From Aphanomyces cochlioides (taxonomy: Eukaryota; Oomycota; Saprolegniomycetes; Saprolegniales; Verrucalvaceae): a DNA stretch of 64,000 nt. Both the position numbers and the translations under genes were made by a program. Numbering within the stretch: position 1 is the stretch's first letter; every line of letters starts with the position of its first letter. Under the pieces are notes generated by a model. The model saw only the letters and a program-made list of their open reading frames with translations, searched no databases and was not told the DNA's origin. The stretch spans positions 1 through 64,000 of the forward strand of contig JAHQRK010000014.1 of NCBI GenBank assembly GCA_019828595.1, read 5' to 3'. This document shows, in pieces, positions 15,001 through 30,000 of this stretch.

Positions 15001-18000
15001 GCATTTTGTGGGGTATGCTTGGGACTCTCGCGTGTTGATTTCGGACCAAGTTGATGCTTGGTCGTCCACCACACGAGCATGACACCTTTCAAACATGCCA
15101 GACGTGGCGAGTGGGTATCTCGATGGGGTCGAGATGTGCATGTGGCACGTGGGTACCAAAAGTGGAGAAAAAGTGGCATCGAGATGCATTTTGTGGGGTA
15201 TGCTTGGGACTCTCGCGTGTTGATTTCGGACCAAGTTGATGCTTGGTCGTCCACCACACGAGCATGACACCTTTCAAACATGCCAGACGTGGCGAGTGGG
15301 TATCTCGATGGGGTCGAGATGTGCATGTGGCACGTGGGTACCAAAAGTGGAGAAAAAGTGGCATCGAGATGCATTTTGTGGGGTATGCTTGGGACTCTCG
15401 CGTGTTGATTTCGGACCAAGTTGATGCTTGGTCGTCCACCACACGAGCATGACACCTTTCAAACATGCCAGACGTGGCGAGTGGGTATCTCGATGGGGTC
15501 GAGATGTGCATGTGGCACGTGGGTACCAAAAGTGGAGAAAAAGTGGCATCGAGATGCATTTTGTGGGGTATGCTTGGGACTCTCGCGTGTTGATTTCGGA
15601 CCAAGTTGATGCTTGGTCGTCCACCACACGAGCATGACACCTTTCAAACATGCCAGACGTGGCGAGTGGGTATCTCGATGGGGTCGAGATGTGCATGTGG
15701 CACGTGGGTACCAAAAGTGGAGAAAAAGTGGCATCGAGATGCATTTTGTGGGGTATGCTTGGGACTCTCGCGTGTTGATTTCGGACCAAGTTGATGCTTG
15801 GTCGTCCACCACACGAGCATGACACCTTTCAAACATGCCAGACGTGGCGAGTGGGTATCTCGATGGGGTCGAGATGTGCATGTGGCACGTGGGTACCAAA
15901 AGTGGAGAAAAAGTGGCATCGAGATGCATTTTGTGGGGTATGCTTGGGACTCTCGCGTGTTGATTTCGGACCAAGTTGATGCTTGGTCGTCCACCACACG
16001 AGCATGACACCTTTCAAACATGCCAGACGTGGCGAGTGGGTATCTCGATGGGGTCGAGATGTGCATGTGGCACGTGGGTACCAAAAGTGGAGAAAAAGTG
16101 GCATCGAGATGCATTTTGTGGGGTATGCTTGGGACTCTCGCGTGTTGATTTCGGACCAAGTTGATGCTTGGTCGTCCACCACACGAGCATGACACCTTTC
16201 AAACATGCCAGACGTGGCGAGTGGGTATCTCGATGGGGTCGAGATGTGCATGTGGCACGTGGGTACCAAAAGTGGAGAAAAAGTGGCATCGAGATGCATT
16301 TTGTGGGGTATGCTTGGGACTCTCGCGTGTTGATTTCGGACCAAGTTGATGCTTGGTCGTCCACCACACGAGCATGACACCTTTCAAACATGCCAGACGT
16401 GGCGAGTGGGTATCTCGATGGGGTCGAGATGTGCATGTGGCACGTGGGTACCAAAAGTGGAGAAAAAGTGGCATCGAGATGCATTTTGTGGGGTATGCTT
16501 GGGACTCTCGCGTGTTGATTTCGGACCAAGTTGATGCTTGGTCGTCCACCACACGAGCATGACACCTTTCAAACATGCCAGACGTGGCGAGTGGGTATCT
16601 CGATGGGGTCGAGATGTGCATGTGGCACGTGGGTACCAAAAGTGGAGAAAAAGTGGCATCGAGATGCATTTTGTGGGGTATGCTTGGGACTCTCGCGTGT
16701 TGATTTCGGACCAAGTTGATGCTTGGTCGTCCACCACACGAGCATGACACCTTTCAAACATGCCAGACGTGGCGAGTGGGTATCTCGATGGGGTCGAGAT
16801 GTGCATGTGGCACGTGGGTACCAAAAGTGGAGAAAAAGTGGCATCGAGATGCATTTTGTGGGGTATGCTTGGGACTCTCGCGTGTTGATTTCGGACCAAG
16901 TTGATGCTTGGTCGTCCACCACACGAGCATGACACCTTTCAAACATGCCAGACGTGGCGAGTGGGTATCTCGATGGGGTCGAGATGTGCATGTGGCACGT
17001 GGGTACCAAAAGTGGAGAAAAAGTGGCATCGAGATGCATTTTGTGGGGTATGCTTGGGACTCTCGCGTGTTGATTTCGGACCAAGTTGATGCTTGGTCGT
17101 CCACCACACGAGCATGACACCTTTCAAACATGCCAGACGTGGCGAGTGGGTATCTCGATGGGGTCGAGATGTGCATGTGGCACGTGGGTACCAAAAGTGG
17201 AGAAAAAGTGGCATCGAGATGCATTTTGTGGGGTATGCTTGGGACTCTCGCGTGTTGATTTCGGACCAAGTTGATGCTTGGTCGTCCACCACACGAGCAT
17301 GACACCTTTCAAACATGCCAGACGTGGCGAGTGGGTATCTCGATGGGGTCGAGATGTGCATGTGGCACGTGGGTACCAAAAGTGGAGAAAAAGTGGCATC
17401 GAGATGCATTTTGTGGGGTATGCTTGGGACTCTCGCGTGTTGATTTCGGACCAAGTTGATGCTTGGTCGTCCACCACACGAGCATGACACCTTTCAAACA
17501 TGCCAGACGTGGCGAGTGGGTATCTCGATGGGGTCGAGATGTGCATGTGGCACGTGGGTACCAAAAGTGGAGAAAAAGTGGCATCGAGATGCATTTTGTG
17601 GGGTATGCTTGGGACTCTCGCGTGTTGATTTCGGACCAAGTTGATGCTTGGTCGTCCACCACACGAGCATGACACCTTTCAAACATGCCAGACGTGGCGA
17701 GTGGGTATCTCGATGGGGTCGAGATGTGCATGTGGCACGTGGGTACCAAAAGTGGAGAAAAAGTGGCATCGAGATGCATTTTGTGGGGTATGCTTGGGAC
17801 TCTCGCGTGTTGATTTCGGACCAAGTTGATGCTTGGTCGTCCACCACACGAGCATGACACCTTTCAAACATGCCAGACGTGGCGAGTGGGTATCTCGATG
17901 GGGTCGAGATGTGCATGTGGCACGTGGGTACCAAAAGTGGAGAAAAAGTGGCATCGAGATGCATTTTGTGGGGTATGCTTGGGACTCTCGCGTGTTGATT

Positions 18001-21000
18001 TCGGACCAAGTTGATGCTTGGTCGTCCACCACACGAGCATGACACCTTTCAAACATGCCAGACGTGGCGAGTGGGTATCTCGATGGGGTCGAGATGTGCA
18101 TGTGGCACGTGGGTACCAAAAGTGGAGAAAAAGTGGCATCGAGATGCATTTTGTGGGGTATGCTTGGGACTCTCGCGTGTTGATTTCGGACCAAGTTGAT
18201 GCTTGGTCGTCCACCACACGAGCATGACACCTTTCAAACATGCCAGACGTGGCGAGTGGGTATCTCGATGGGGTCGAGATGTGCATGTGGCACGTGGGTA
18301 CCAAAAGTGGAGAAAAAGTGGCATCGAGATGCATTTTGTGGGGTATGCTTGGGACTCTCGCGTGTTGATTTCGGACCAAGTTGATGCTTGGTCGTCCACC
18401 ACACGAGCATGACACCTTTCAAACATGCCAGACGTGGCGAGTGGGTATCTCGATGGGGTCGAGATGTGCATGTGGCACGTGGGTACCAAAAGTGGAGAAA
18501 AAGTGGCATCGAGATGCATTTTGTGGGGTATGCTTGGGACTCTCGCGTGTTGATTTCGGACCAAGTTGATGCTTGGTCGTCCACCACACGAGCATGACAC
18601 CTTTCAAACATGCCAGACGTGGCGAGTGGGTATCTCGATGGGGTCGAGATGTGCATGTGGCACGTGGGTACCAAAAGTGGAGAAAAAGTGGCATCGAGAT
18701 GCATTTTGTGGGGTATGCTTGGGACTCTCGCGTGTTGATTTCGGACCAAGTTGATGCTTGGTCGTCCACCACACGAGCATGACACCTTTCAAACATGCCA
18801 GACGTGGCGAGTGGGTATCTCGATGGGGTCGAGATGTGCATGTGGCACGTGGGTACCAAAAGTGGAGAAAAAGTGGCATCGAGATGCATTTTGTGGGGTA
18901 TGCTTGGGACTCTCGCGTGTTGATTTCGGACCAAGTTGATGCTTGGTCGTCCACCACACGAGCATGACACCTTTCAAACATGCCAGACGTGGCGAGTGGG
19001 TATCTCGATGGGGTCGAGATGTGCATGTGGCACGTGGGTACCAAAAGTGGAGAAAAAGTGGCATCGAGATGCATTTTGTGGGGTATGCTTGGGACTCTCG
19101 CGTGTTGATTTCGGACCAAGTTGATGCTTGGTCGTCCACCACACGAGCATGACACCTTTCAAACATGCCAGACGTGGCGAGTGGGTATCTCGATGGGGTC
19201 GAGATGTGCATGTGGCACGTGGGTACCAAAAGTGGAGAAAAAGTGGCATCGAGATGCATTTTGTGGGGTATGCTTGGGACTCTCGCGTGTTGATTTCGGA
19301 CCAAGTTGATGCTTGGTCGTCCACCACACGAGCATGACACCTTTCAAACATGCCAGACGTGGCGAGTGGGTATCTCGATGGGGTCGAGATGTGCATGTGG
19401 CACGTGGGTACCAAAAGTGGAGAAAAAGTGGCATCGAGATGCATTTTGTGGGGTATGCTTGGGACTCTCGCGTGTTGATTTCGGACCAAGTTGATGCTTG
19501 GTCGTCCACCACACGAGCATGACACCTTTCAAACATGCCAGACGTGGCGAGTGGGTATCTCGATGGGGTCGAGATGTGCATGTGGCACGTGGGTACCAAA
19601 AGTGGAGAAAAAGTGGCATCGAGATGCATTTTGTGGGGTATGCTTGGGACTCTCGCGTGTTGATTTCGGACCAAGTTGATGCTTGGTCGTCCACCACACG
19701 AGCATGACACCTTTCAAACATGCCAGACGTGGCGAGTGGGTATCTCGATGGGGTCGAGATGTGCATGTGGCACGTGGGTACCAAAAGTGGAGAAAAAGTG
19801 GCATCGAGATGCATTTTGTGGGGTATGCTTGGGACTCTCGCGTGTTGATTTCGGACCAAGTTGATGCTTGGTCGTCCACCACACGAGCATGACACCTTTC
19901 AAACATGCCAGACGTGGCGAGTGGGTATCTCGATGGGGTCGAGATGTGCATGTGGCACGTGGGTACCAAAAGTGGAGAAAAAGTGGCATCGAGATGCATT
20001 TTGTGGGGTATGCTTGGGACTCTCGCGTGTTGATTTCGGACCAAGTTGATGCTTGGTCGTCCACCACACGAGCATGACACCTTTCAAACATGCCAGACGT
20101 GGCGAGTGGGTATCTCGATGGGGTCGAGATGTGCATGTGGCACGTGGGTACCAAAAGTGGAGAAAAAGTGGCATCGAGATGCATTTTGTGGGGTATGCTT
20201 GGGACTCTCGCGTGTTGATTTCGGACCAAGTTGATGCTTGGTCGTCCACCACACGAGCATGACACCTTTCAAACATGCCAGACGTGGCGAGTGGGTATCT
20301 CGATGGGGTCGAGATGTGCATGTGGCACGTGGGTACCAAAAGTGGAGAAAAAGTGGCATCGAGATGCATTTTGTGGGGTATGCTTGGGACTCTCGCGTGT
20401 TGATTTCGGACCAAGTTGATGCTTGGTCGTCCACCACACGAGCATGACACCTTTCAAACATGCCAGACGTGGCGAGTGGGTATCTCGATGGGGTCGAGAT
20501 GTGCATGTGGCACGTGGGTACCAAAAGTGGAGAAAAAGTGGCATCGAGATGCATTTTGTGGGGTATGCTTGGGACTCTCGCGTGTTGATTTCGGACCAAG
20601 TTGATGCTTGGTCGTCCACCACACGAGCATGACACCTTTCAAACATGCCAGACGTGGCGAGTGGGTATCTCGATGGGGTCGAGATGTGCATGTGGCACGT
20701 GGGTACCAAAAGTGGAGAAAAAGTGGCATCGAGATGCATTTTGTGGGGTATGCTTGGGACTCTCGCGTGTTGATTTCGGACCAAGTTGATGCTTGGTCGT
20801 CCACCACACGAGCATGACACCTTTCAAACATGCCAGACGTGGCGAGTGGGTATCTCGATGGGGTCGAGATGTGCATGTGGCACGTGGGTACCAAAAGTGG
20901 AGAAAAAGTGGCATCGAGATGCATTTTGTGGGGTATGCTTGGGACTCTCGCGTGTTGATTTCGGACCAAGTTGATGCTTGGTCGTCCACCACACGAGCAT

Positions 21001-24000
21001 GACACCTTTCAAACATGCCAGACGTGGCGAGTGGGTATCTCGATGGGGTCGAGATGTGCATGTGGCACGTGGGTACCAAAAGTGGAGAAAAAGTGGCATC
21101 GAGATGCATTTTGTGGGGTATGCTTGGGACTCTCGCGTGTTGATTTCGGACCAAGTTGATGCTTGGTCGTCCACCACACGAGCATGACACCTTTCAAACA
21201 TGCCAGACGTGGCGAGTGGGTATCTCGATGGGGTCGAGATGTGCATGTGGCACGTGGGTACCAAAAGTGGAGAAAAAGTGGCATCGAGATGCATTTTGTG
21301 GGGTATGCTTGGGACTCTCGCGTGTTGATTTCGGACCAAGTTGATGCTTGGTCGTCCACCACACGAGCATGACACCTTTCAAACATGCCAGACGTGGCGA
21401 GTGGGTATCTCGATGGGGTCGAGATGTGCATGTGGCACGTGGGTACCAAAAGTGGAGAAAAAGTGGCATCGAGATGCATTTTGTGGGGTATGCTTGGGAC
21501 TCTCGCGTGTTGATTTCGGACCAAGTTGATGCTTGGTCGTCCACCACACGAGCATGACACCTTTCAAACATGCCAGACGTGGCGAGTGGGTATCTCGATG
21601 GGGTCGAGATGTGCATGTGGCACGTGGGTACCAAAAGTGGAGAAAAAGTGGCATCGAGATGCATTTTGTGGGGTATGCTTGGGACTCTCGCGTGTTGATT
21701 TCGGACCAAGTTGATGCTTGGTCGTCCACCACACGAGCATGACACCTTTCAAACATGCCAGACGTGGCGAGTGGGTATCTCGATGGGGTCGAGATGTGCA
21801 TGTGGCACGTGGGTACCAAAAGTGGAGAAAAAGTGGCATCGAGATGCATTTTGTGGGGTATGCTTGGGACTCTCGCGTGTTGATTTCGGACCAAGTTGAT
21901 GCTTGGTCGTCCACCACACGAGCATGACACCTTTCAAACATGCCAGACGTGGCGAGTGGGTATCTCGATGGGGTCGAGATGTGCATGTGGCACGTGGGTA
22001 CCAAAAGTGGAGAAAAAGTGGCATCGAGATGCATTTTGTGGGGTATGCTTGGGACTCTCGCGTGTTGATTTCGGACCAAGTTGATGCTTGGTCGTCCACC
22101 ACACGAGCATGACACCTTTCAAACATGCCAGACGTGGCGAGTGGGTATCTCGATGGGGTCGAGATGTGCATGTGGCACGTGGGTACCAAAAGTGGAGAAA
22201 AAGTGGCATCGAGATGCATTTTGTGGGGTATGCTTGGGACTCTCGCGTGTTGATTTCGGACCAAGTTGATGCTTGGTCGTCCACCACACGAGCATGACAC
22301 CTTTCAAACATGCCAGACGTGGCGAGTGGGTATCTCGATGGGGTCGAGATGTGCATGTGGCACGTGGGTACCAAAAGTGGAGAAAAAGTGGCATCGAGAT
22401 GCATTTTGTGGGGTATGCTTGGGACTCTCGCGTGTTGATTTCGGACCAAGTTGATGCTTGGTCGTCCACCACACGAGCATGACACCTTTCAAACATGCCA
22501 GACGTGGCGAGTGGGTATCTCGATGGGGTCGAGATGTGCATGTGGCACGTGGGTACCAAAAGTGGAGAAAAAGTGGCATCGAGATGCATTTTGTGGGGTA
22601 TGCTTGGGACTCTCGCGTGTTGATTTCGGACCAAGTTGATGCTTGGTCGTCCACCACACGAGCATGACACCTTTCAAACATGCCAGACGTGGCGAGTGGG
22701 TATCTCGATGGGGTCGAGATGTGCATGTGGCACGTGGGTACCAAAAGTGGAGAAAAAGTGGCATCGAGATGCATTTTGTGGGGTATGCTTGGGACTCTCG
22801 CGTGTTGATTTCGGACCAAGTTGATGCTTGGTCGTCCACCACACGAGCATGACACCTTTCAAACATGCCAGACGTGGCGAGTGGGTATCTCGATGGGGTC
22901 GAGATGTGCATGTGGCACGTGGGTACCAAAAGTGGAGAAAAAGTGGCATCGAGATGCATTTTGTGGGGTATGCTTGGGACTCTCGCGTGTTGATTTCGGA
23001 CCAAGTTGATGCTTGGTCGTCCACCACACGAGCATGACACCTTTCAAACATGCCAGACGTGGCGAGTGGGTATCTCGATGGGGTCGAGATGTGCATGTGG
23101 CACGTGGGTACCAAAAGTGGAGAAAAAGTGGCATCGAGATGCATTTTGTGGGGTATGCTTGGGACTCTCGCGTGTTGATTTCGGACCAAGTTGATGCTTG
23201 GTCGTCCACCACACGAGCATGACACCTTTCAAACATGCCAGACGTGGCGAGTGGGTATCTCGATGGGGTCGAGATGTGCATGTGGCACGTGGGTACCAAA
23301 AGTGGAGAAAAAGTGGCATCGAGATGCATTTTGTGGGGTATGCTTGGGACTCTCGCGTGTTGATTTCGGACCAAGTTGATGCTTGGTCGTCCACCACACG
23401 AGCATGACACCTTTCAAACATGCCAGACGTGGCGAGTGGGTGTCTCGATGGGGTCGAGATGTGCATGTGGCACGTGGGTACCAAAAGTGGAGAAAAAGTG
23501 GCATCGAGATGCATTTTGTGGGGTATGCTTGGGACTCTCGCGTGTTGATTTCGGACCAAGTTGATGCTTGGTCGTCCACCACACGAGCATGACACCTTTC
23601 AAACATGCCAGACGTGGCGAGTGGGTATCTCGATGGGGTCGAGATGTGCATGTGGCACGTGGGTACCAAAAGTGGAGAAAAAGTGGCATCGAGATGCATT
23701 TTGTGGGGTATGCTTGGGACTCTCGCGTGTTGATTTCGGACCAAGTTGATGCTTGGTCGTCCACCACACGAGCATGACACCTTTCAAACATGCCAGACGT
23801 GGCGAGTGGGTATCTCGATGGGGTCGAGATGTGCATGTGGCACGTGGGTACCAAAAGTGGAGAAAAAGTGGCATCGAGATGCATTTTGTGGGGTATGCTT
23901 GGGACTCTCGCGTGTTGATTTCGGACCAAGTTGATGCTTGGTCGTCCACCACACGAGCATGACACCTTTCAAACATGCCAGACGTGGCGAGTGGGTATCT

Positions 24001-27000
24001 CGATGGGGTCGAGATGTGCATGTGGCACGTGGGTACCAAAAGTGGAGAAAAAGTGGCATCGAGATGCATTTTGTGGGGTATGCTTGGGACTCTCGCGTGT
24101 TGATTTCGGACCAAGTTGATGCTTGGTCGTCCACCACACGAGCATGACACCTTTCAAACATGCCAGACGTGGCGAGTGGGTATCTCGATGGGGTCGAGAT
24201 GTGCATGTGGCACGTGGGTACCAAAAGTGGAGAAAAAGTGGCATCGAGATGCATTTTGTGGGGTATGCTTGGGACTCTCGCGTGTTGATTTCGGACCAAG
24301 TTGATGCTTGGTCGTCCACCACACGAGCATGACACCTTTCAAACATGCCAGACGTGGCGAGTGGGTATCTCGATGGGGTCGAGATGTGCATGTGGCACGT
24401 GGGTACCAAAAGTGGAGAAAAAGTGGCATCGAGATGCATTTTGTGGGGTATGCTTGGGACTCTCGCGTGTTGATTTCGGACCAAGTTGATGCTTGGTCGT
24501 CCACCACACGAGCATGACACCTTTCAAACATGCCAGACGTGGCGAGTGGGTATCTCGATGGGGTCGAGATGTGCATGTGGCACGTGGGTACCAAAAGTGG
24601 AGAAAAAGTGGCATCGAGATGCATTTTGTGGGGTATGCTTGGGACTCTCGCGTGTTGATTTCGGACCAAGTTGATGCTTGGTCGTCCACCACACGAGCAT
24701 GACACCTTTCAAACATGCCAGACGTGGCGAGTGGGTATCTCGATGGGGTCGAGATGTGCATGTGGCACGTGGGTACCAAAAGTGGAGAAAAAGTGGCATC
24801 GAGATGCATTTTGTGGGGTATGCTTGGGACTCTCGCGTGTTGATTTCGGACCAAGTTGATGCTTGGTCGTCCACCACACGAGCATGACACCTTTCAAACA
24901 TGCCAGACGTGGCGAGTGGGTATCTCGATGGGGTCGAGATGTGCATGTGGCACGTGGGTACCAAAAGTGGAGAAAAAGTGGCATCGAGATGCATTTTGTG
25001 GGGTATGCTTGGGACTCTCGCGTGTTGATTTCGGACCAAGTTGATGCTTGGTCGTCCACCACACGAGCATGACACCTTTCAAACATGCCAGACGTGGCGA
25101 GTGGGTATCTCGATGGGGTCGAGATGTGCATGTGGCACGTGGGTACCAAAAGTGGAGAAAAAGTGGCATCGAGATGCATTTTGTGGGGTATGCTTGGGAC
25201 TCTCGCGTGTTGATTTCGGACCAAGTTGATGCTTGGTCGTCCACCACACGAGCATGACACCTTTCAAACATGCCAGACGTGGCGAGTGGGTATCTCGATG
25301 GGGTCGAGATGTGCATGTGGCACGTGGGTACCAAAAGTGGAGAAAAAGTGGCATCGAGATGCATTTTGTGGGGTATGCTTGGGACTCTCGCGTGTTGATT
25401 TCGGACCAAGTTGATGCTTGGTCGTCCACCACACGAGCATGACACCTTTCAAACATGCCAGACGTGGCGAGTGGGTATCTCGATGGGGTCGAGATGTGCA
25501 TGTGGCACGTGGGTACCAAAAGTGGAGAAAAAGTGGCATCGAGATGCATTTTGTGGGGTATGCTTGGGACTCTCGCGTGTTGATTTCGGACCAAGTTGAT
25601 GCTTGGTCGTCCACCACACGAGCATGACACCTTTCAAACATGCCAGACGTGGCGAGTGGGTATCTCGATGGGGTCGAGATGTGCATGTGGCACGTGGGTA
25701 CCAAAAGTGGAGAAAAAGTGGCATCGAGATGCATTTTGTGGGGTATGCTTGGGACTCTCGCGTGTTGATTTCGGACCAAGTTGATGCTTGGTCGTCCACC
25801 ACACGAGCATGACACCTTTCAAACATGCCAGACGTGGCGAGTGGGTATCTCGATGGGGTCGAGATGTGCATGTGGCACGTGGGTACCAAAAGTGGAGAAA
25901 AAGTGGCATCGAGATGCATTTTGTGGGGTATGCTTGGGACTCTCGCGTGTTGATTTCGGACCAAGTTGATGCTTGGTCGTCCACCACACGAGCATGACAC
26001 CTTTCAAACATGCCAGACGTGGCGAGTGGGTATCTCGATGGGGTCGAGATGTGCATGTGGCACGTGGGTACCAAAAGTGGAGAAAAAGTGGCATCGAGAT
26101 GCATTTTGTGGGGTATGCTTGGGACTCTCGCGTGTTGATTTCGGACCAAGTTGATGCTTGGTCGTCCACCACACGAGCATGACACCTTTCAAACATGCCA
26201 GACGTGGCGAGTGGGTATCTCGATGGGGTCGAGATGTGCATGTGGCACGTGGGTACCAAAAGTGGAGAAAAAGTGGCATCGAGATGCATTTTGTGGGGTA
26301 TGCTTGGGACTCTCGCGTGTTGATTTCGGACCAAGTTGATGCTTGGTCGTCCACCACACGAGCATGACACCTTTCAAACATGCCAGACGTGGCGAGTGGG
26401 TATCTCGATGGGGTCGAGATGTGCATGTGGCACGTGGGTACCAAAAGTGGAGAAAAAGTGGCATCGAGATGCATTTTGTGGGGTATGCTTGGGACTCTCG
26501 CGTGTTGATTTCGGACCAAGTTGATGCTTGGTCGTCCACCACACGAGCATGACACCTTTCAAACATGCCAGACGTGGCGAGTGGGTATCTCGATGGGGTC
26601 GAGATGTGCATGTGGCACGTGGGTACCAAAAGTGGAGAAAAAGTGGCATCGAGATGCATTTTGTGGGGTATGCTTGGGACTCTCGCGTGTTGATTTCGGA
26701 CCAAGTTGATGCTTGGTCGTCCACCACACGAGCATGACACCTTTCAAACATGCCAGACGTGGCGAGTGGGTATCTCGATGGGGTCGAGATGTGCATGTGG
26801 CACGTGGGTACCAAAAGTGGAGAAAAAGTGGCATCGAGATGCATTTTGTGGGGTATGCTTGGGACTCTCGCGTGTTGATTTCGGACCAAGTTGATGCTTG
26901 GTCGTCCACCACACGAGCATGACACCTTTCAAACATGCCAGACGTGGCGAGTGGGTATCTCGATGGGGTCGAGATGTGCATGTGGCACGTGGGTACCAAA

Positions 27001-30000
27001 AGTGGAGAAAAAGTGGCATCGAGATGCATTTTGTGGGGTATGCTTGGGACTCTCGCGTGTTGATTTCGGACCAAGTTGATGCTTGGTCGTCCACCACACG
27101 AGCATGACACCTTTCAAACATGCCAGACGTGGCGAGTGGGTATCTCGATGGGGTCGAGATGTGCATGTGGCACGTGGGTACCAAAAGTGGAGAAAAAGTG
27201 GCATCGAGATGCATTTTGTGGGGTATGCTTGGGACTCTCGCGTGTTGATTTCGGACCAAGTTGATGCTTGGTCGTCCACCACACGAGCATGACACCTTTC
27301 AAACATGCCAGACGTGGCGAGTGGGTATCTCGATGGGGTCGAGATGTGCATGTGGCACGTGGGTACCAAAAGTGGAGAAAAAGTGGCATCGAGATGCATT
27401 TTGTGGGGTATGCTTGGGACTCTCGCGTGTTGATTTCGGACCAAGTTGATGCTTGGTCGTCCACCACACGAGCATGACACCTTTCAAACATGCCAGACGT
27501 GGCGAGTGGGTATCTCGATGGGGTCGAGATGTGCATGTGGCACGTGGGTACCAAAAGTGGAGAAAAAGTGGCATCGAGATGCATTTTGTGGGGTATGCTT
27601 GGGACTCTCGCGTGTTGATTTCGGACCAAGTTGATGCTTGGTCGTCCACCACACGAGCATGACACCTTTCAAACATGCCAGACGTGGCGAGTGGGTATCT
27701 CGATGGGGTCGAGATGTGCATGTGGCACGTGGGTACCAAAAGTGGAGAAAAAGTGGCATCGAGATGCATTTTGTGGGGTATGCTTGGGACTCTCGCGTGT
27801 TGATTTCGGACCAAGTTGATGCTTGGTCGTCCACCACACGAGCATGACACCTTTCAAACATGCCAGACGTGGCGAGTGGGTATCTCGATGGGGTCGAGAT
27901 GTGCATGTGGCACGTGGGTACCAAAAGTGGAGAAAAAGTGGCATCGAGATGCATTTTGTGGGGTATGCTTGGGACTCTCGCGTGTTGATTTCGGACCAAG
28001 TTGATGCTTGGTCGTCCACCACACGAGCATGACACCTTTCAAACATGCCAGACGTGGCGAGTGGGTATCTCGATGGGGTCGAGATGTGCATGTGGCACGT
28101 GGGTACCAAAAGTGGAGAAAAAGTGGCATCGAGATGCATTTTGTGGGGTATGCTTGGGACTCTCGCGTGTTGATTTCGGACCAAGTTGATGCTTGGTCGT
28201 CCACCACACGAGCATGACACCTTTCAAACATGCCAGACGTGGCGAGTGGGTATCTCGATGGGGTCGAGATGTGCATGTGGCACGTGGGTACCAAAAGTGG
28301 AGAAAAAGTGGCATCGAGATGCATTTTGTGGGGTATGCTTGGGACTCTCGCGTGTTGATTTCGGACCAAGTTGATGCTTGGTCGTCCACCACACGAGCAT
28401 GACACCTTTCAAACATGCCAGACGTGGCGAGTGGGTATCTCGATGGGGTCGAGATGTGCATGTGGCACGTGGGTACCCAAAAAAGTGGAGAAAAAGTGGC
28501 ATCGAGATGCATTTTGTGGGGTATGCTTGGGACTCTCGCGTGTTGATTTCGGACCAAGTTGATGCTTGGTCGTCCACCACACGAGCATGACACCTTTCAA
28601 ACATGCCAGACGTGGCGAGTGGGTATCTCGATGGGGTCGAGATGTGCATGTGGCACGTGGGTACCAAAAGTGGAGAAAAAGTGGCATCGAGATGCATTTT
28701 GTGGGGTATGCTTGGGACTCTCGCGTGTTGATTTCGGACCAAGTTGATGCTTGGTCGTCCACCACACGAGCATGACACCTTTCAAACATGCCAGACGTGG
28801 CGAGTGGGTATCTCGATGGGGTCGAGATGTGCATGTGGCACGTGGGTACCAAAAGTGGAGAAAAAGTGGCATCGAGATGCATTTTGTGGGGTATGCTTGG
28901 GACTCTCGCGTGTTGATTTCGGACCAAGTTGATGCTTGGTCGTCCACCACACGAGCATGACACCTTTCAAACATGCCAGACGTGGCGAGTGGGTATCTCG
29001 ATGGGGTCGAGATGTGCATGTGGCACGTGGGTACCAAAAGTGGAGAAAAAGTGGCATCGAGATGCATTTTGTGGGGTATGCTTGGGACTCTCGCGTGTTG
29101 ATTTCGGACCAAGTTGATGCTTGGTCGTCCACCACACGAGCATGACACCTTTCAAACATGCCAGACGTGGCGAGTGGGTATCTCGATGGGGTCGAGATGT
29201 GCATGTGGCACGTGGGTACCAAAAGTGGAGAAAAAGTGGCATCGAGATGCATTTTGTGGGGTATGCTTGGGACTCTCGCGTGTTGATTTCGGACCAAGTT
29301 GATGCTTGGTCGTCCACCACACGAGCATGACACCTTTCAAACATGCCAGACGTGGCGAGTGGGTATCTCGATGGGGTCGAGATGTGCATGTGGCACGTGG
29401 GTACCAAAAGTGGAGAAAAAGTGGCATCGAGATGCATTTTGTGGGGTATGCTTGGGACTCTCGCGTGTTGATTTCGGACCAAGTTGATGCTTGGTCGTCC
29501 ACCACACGAGCATGACACCTTTCAAACATGCCAGACGTGGCGAGTGGGTATCTCGATGGGGTCGAGATGTGCATGTGGCACGTGGGTACCAAAAGTGGAG
29601 AAAAAGTGGCATCGAGATGCATTTTGTGGGGTATGCTTGGGACTCTCGCGTGTTGATTTCGGACCAAGTTGATGCTTGGTCGTCCACCACACGAGCATGA
29701 CACCTTTCAAACATGCCAGACGTGGCGAGTGGGTATCTCGATGGGGTCGAGATGTGCATGTGGCACGTGGGTACCAAAAGTGGAGAAAAAGTGGCATCGA
29801 GATGCATTTTGTGGGGTATGCTTGGGACTCTCGCGTGTTGATTTCGGACCAAGTTGATGCTTGGTCGTCCACCACACGAGCATGACACCTTTCAAACATG
29901 CCAGACGTGGCGAGTGGGTATCTCGATGGGGTCGAGATGTGCATGTGGCACGTGGGTACCAAAAGTGGAGAAAAAGTGGCATCGAGATGCATTTTGTGGG

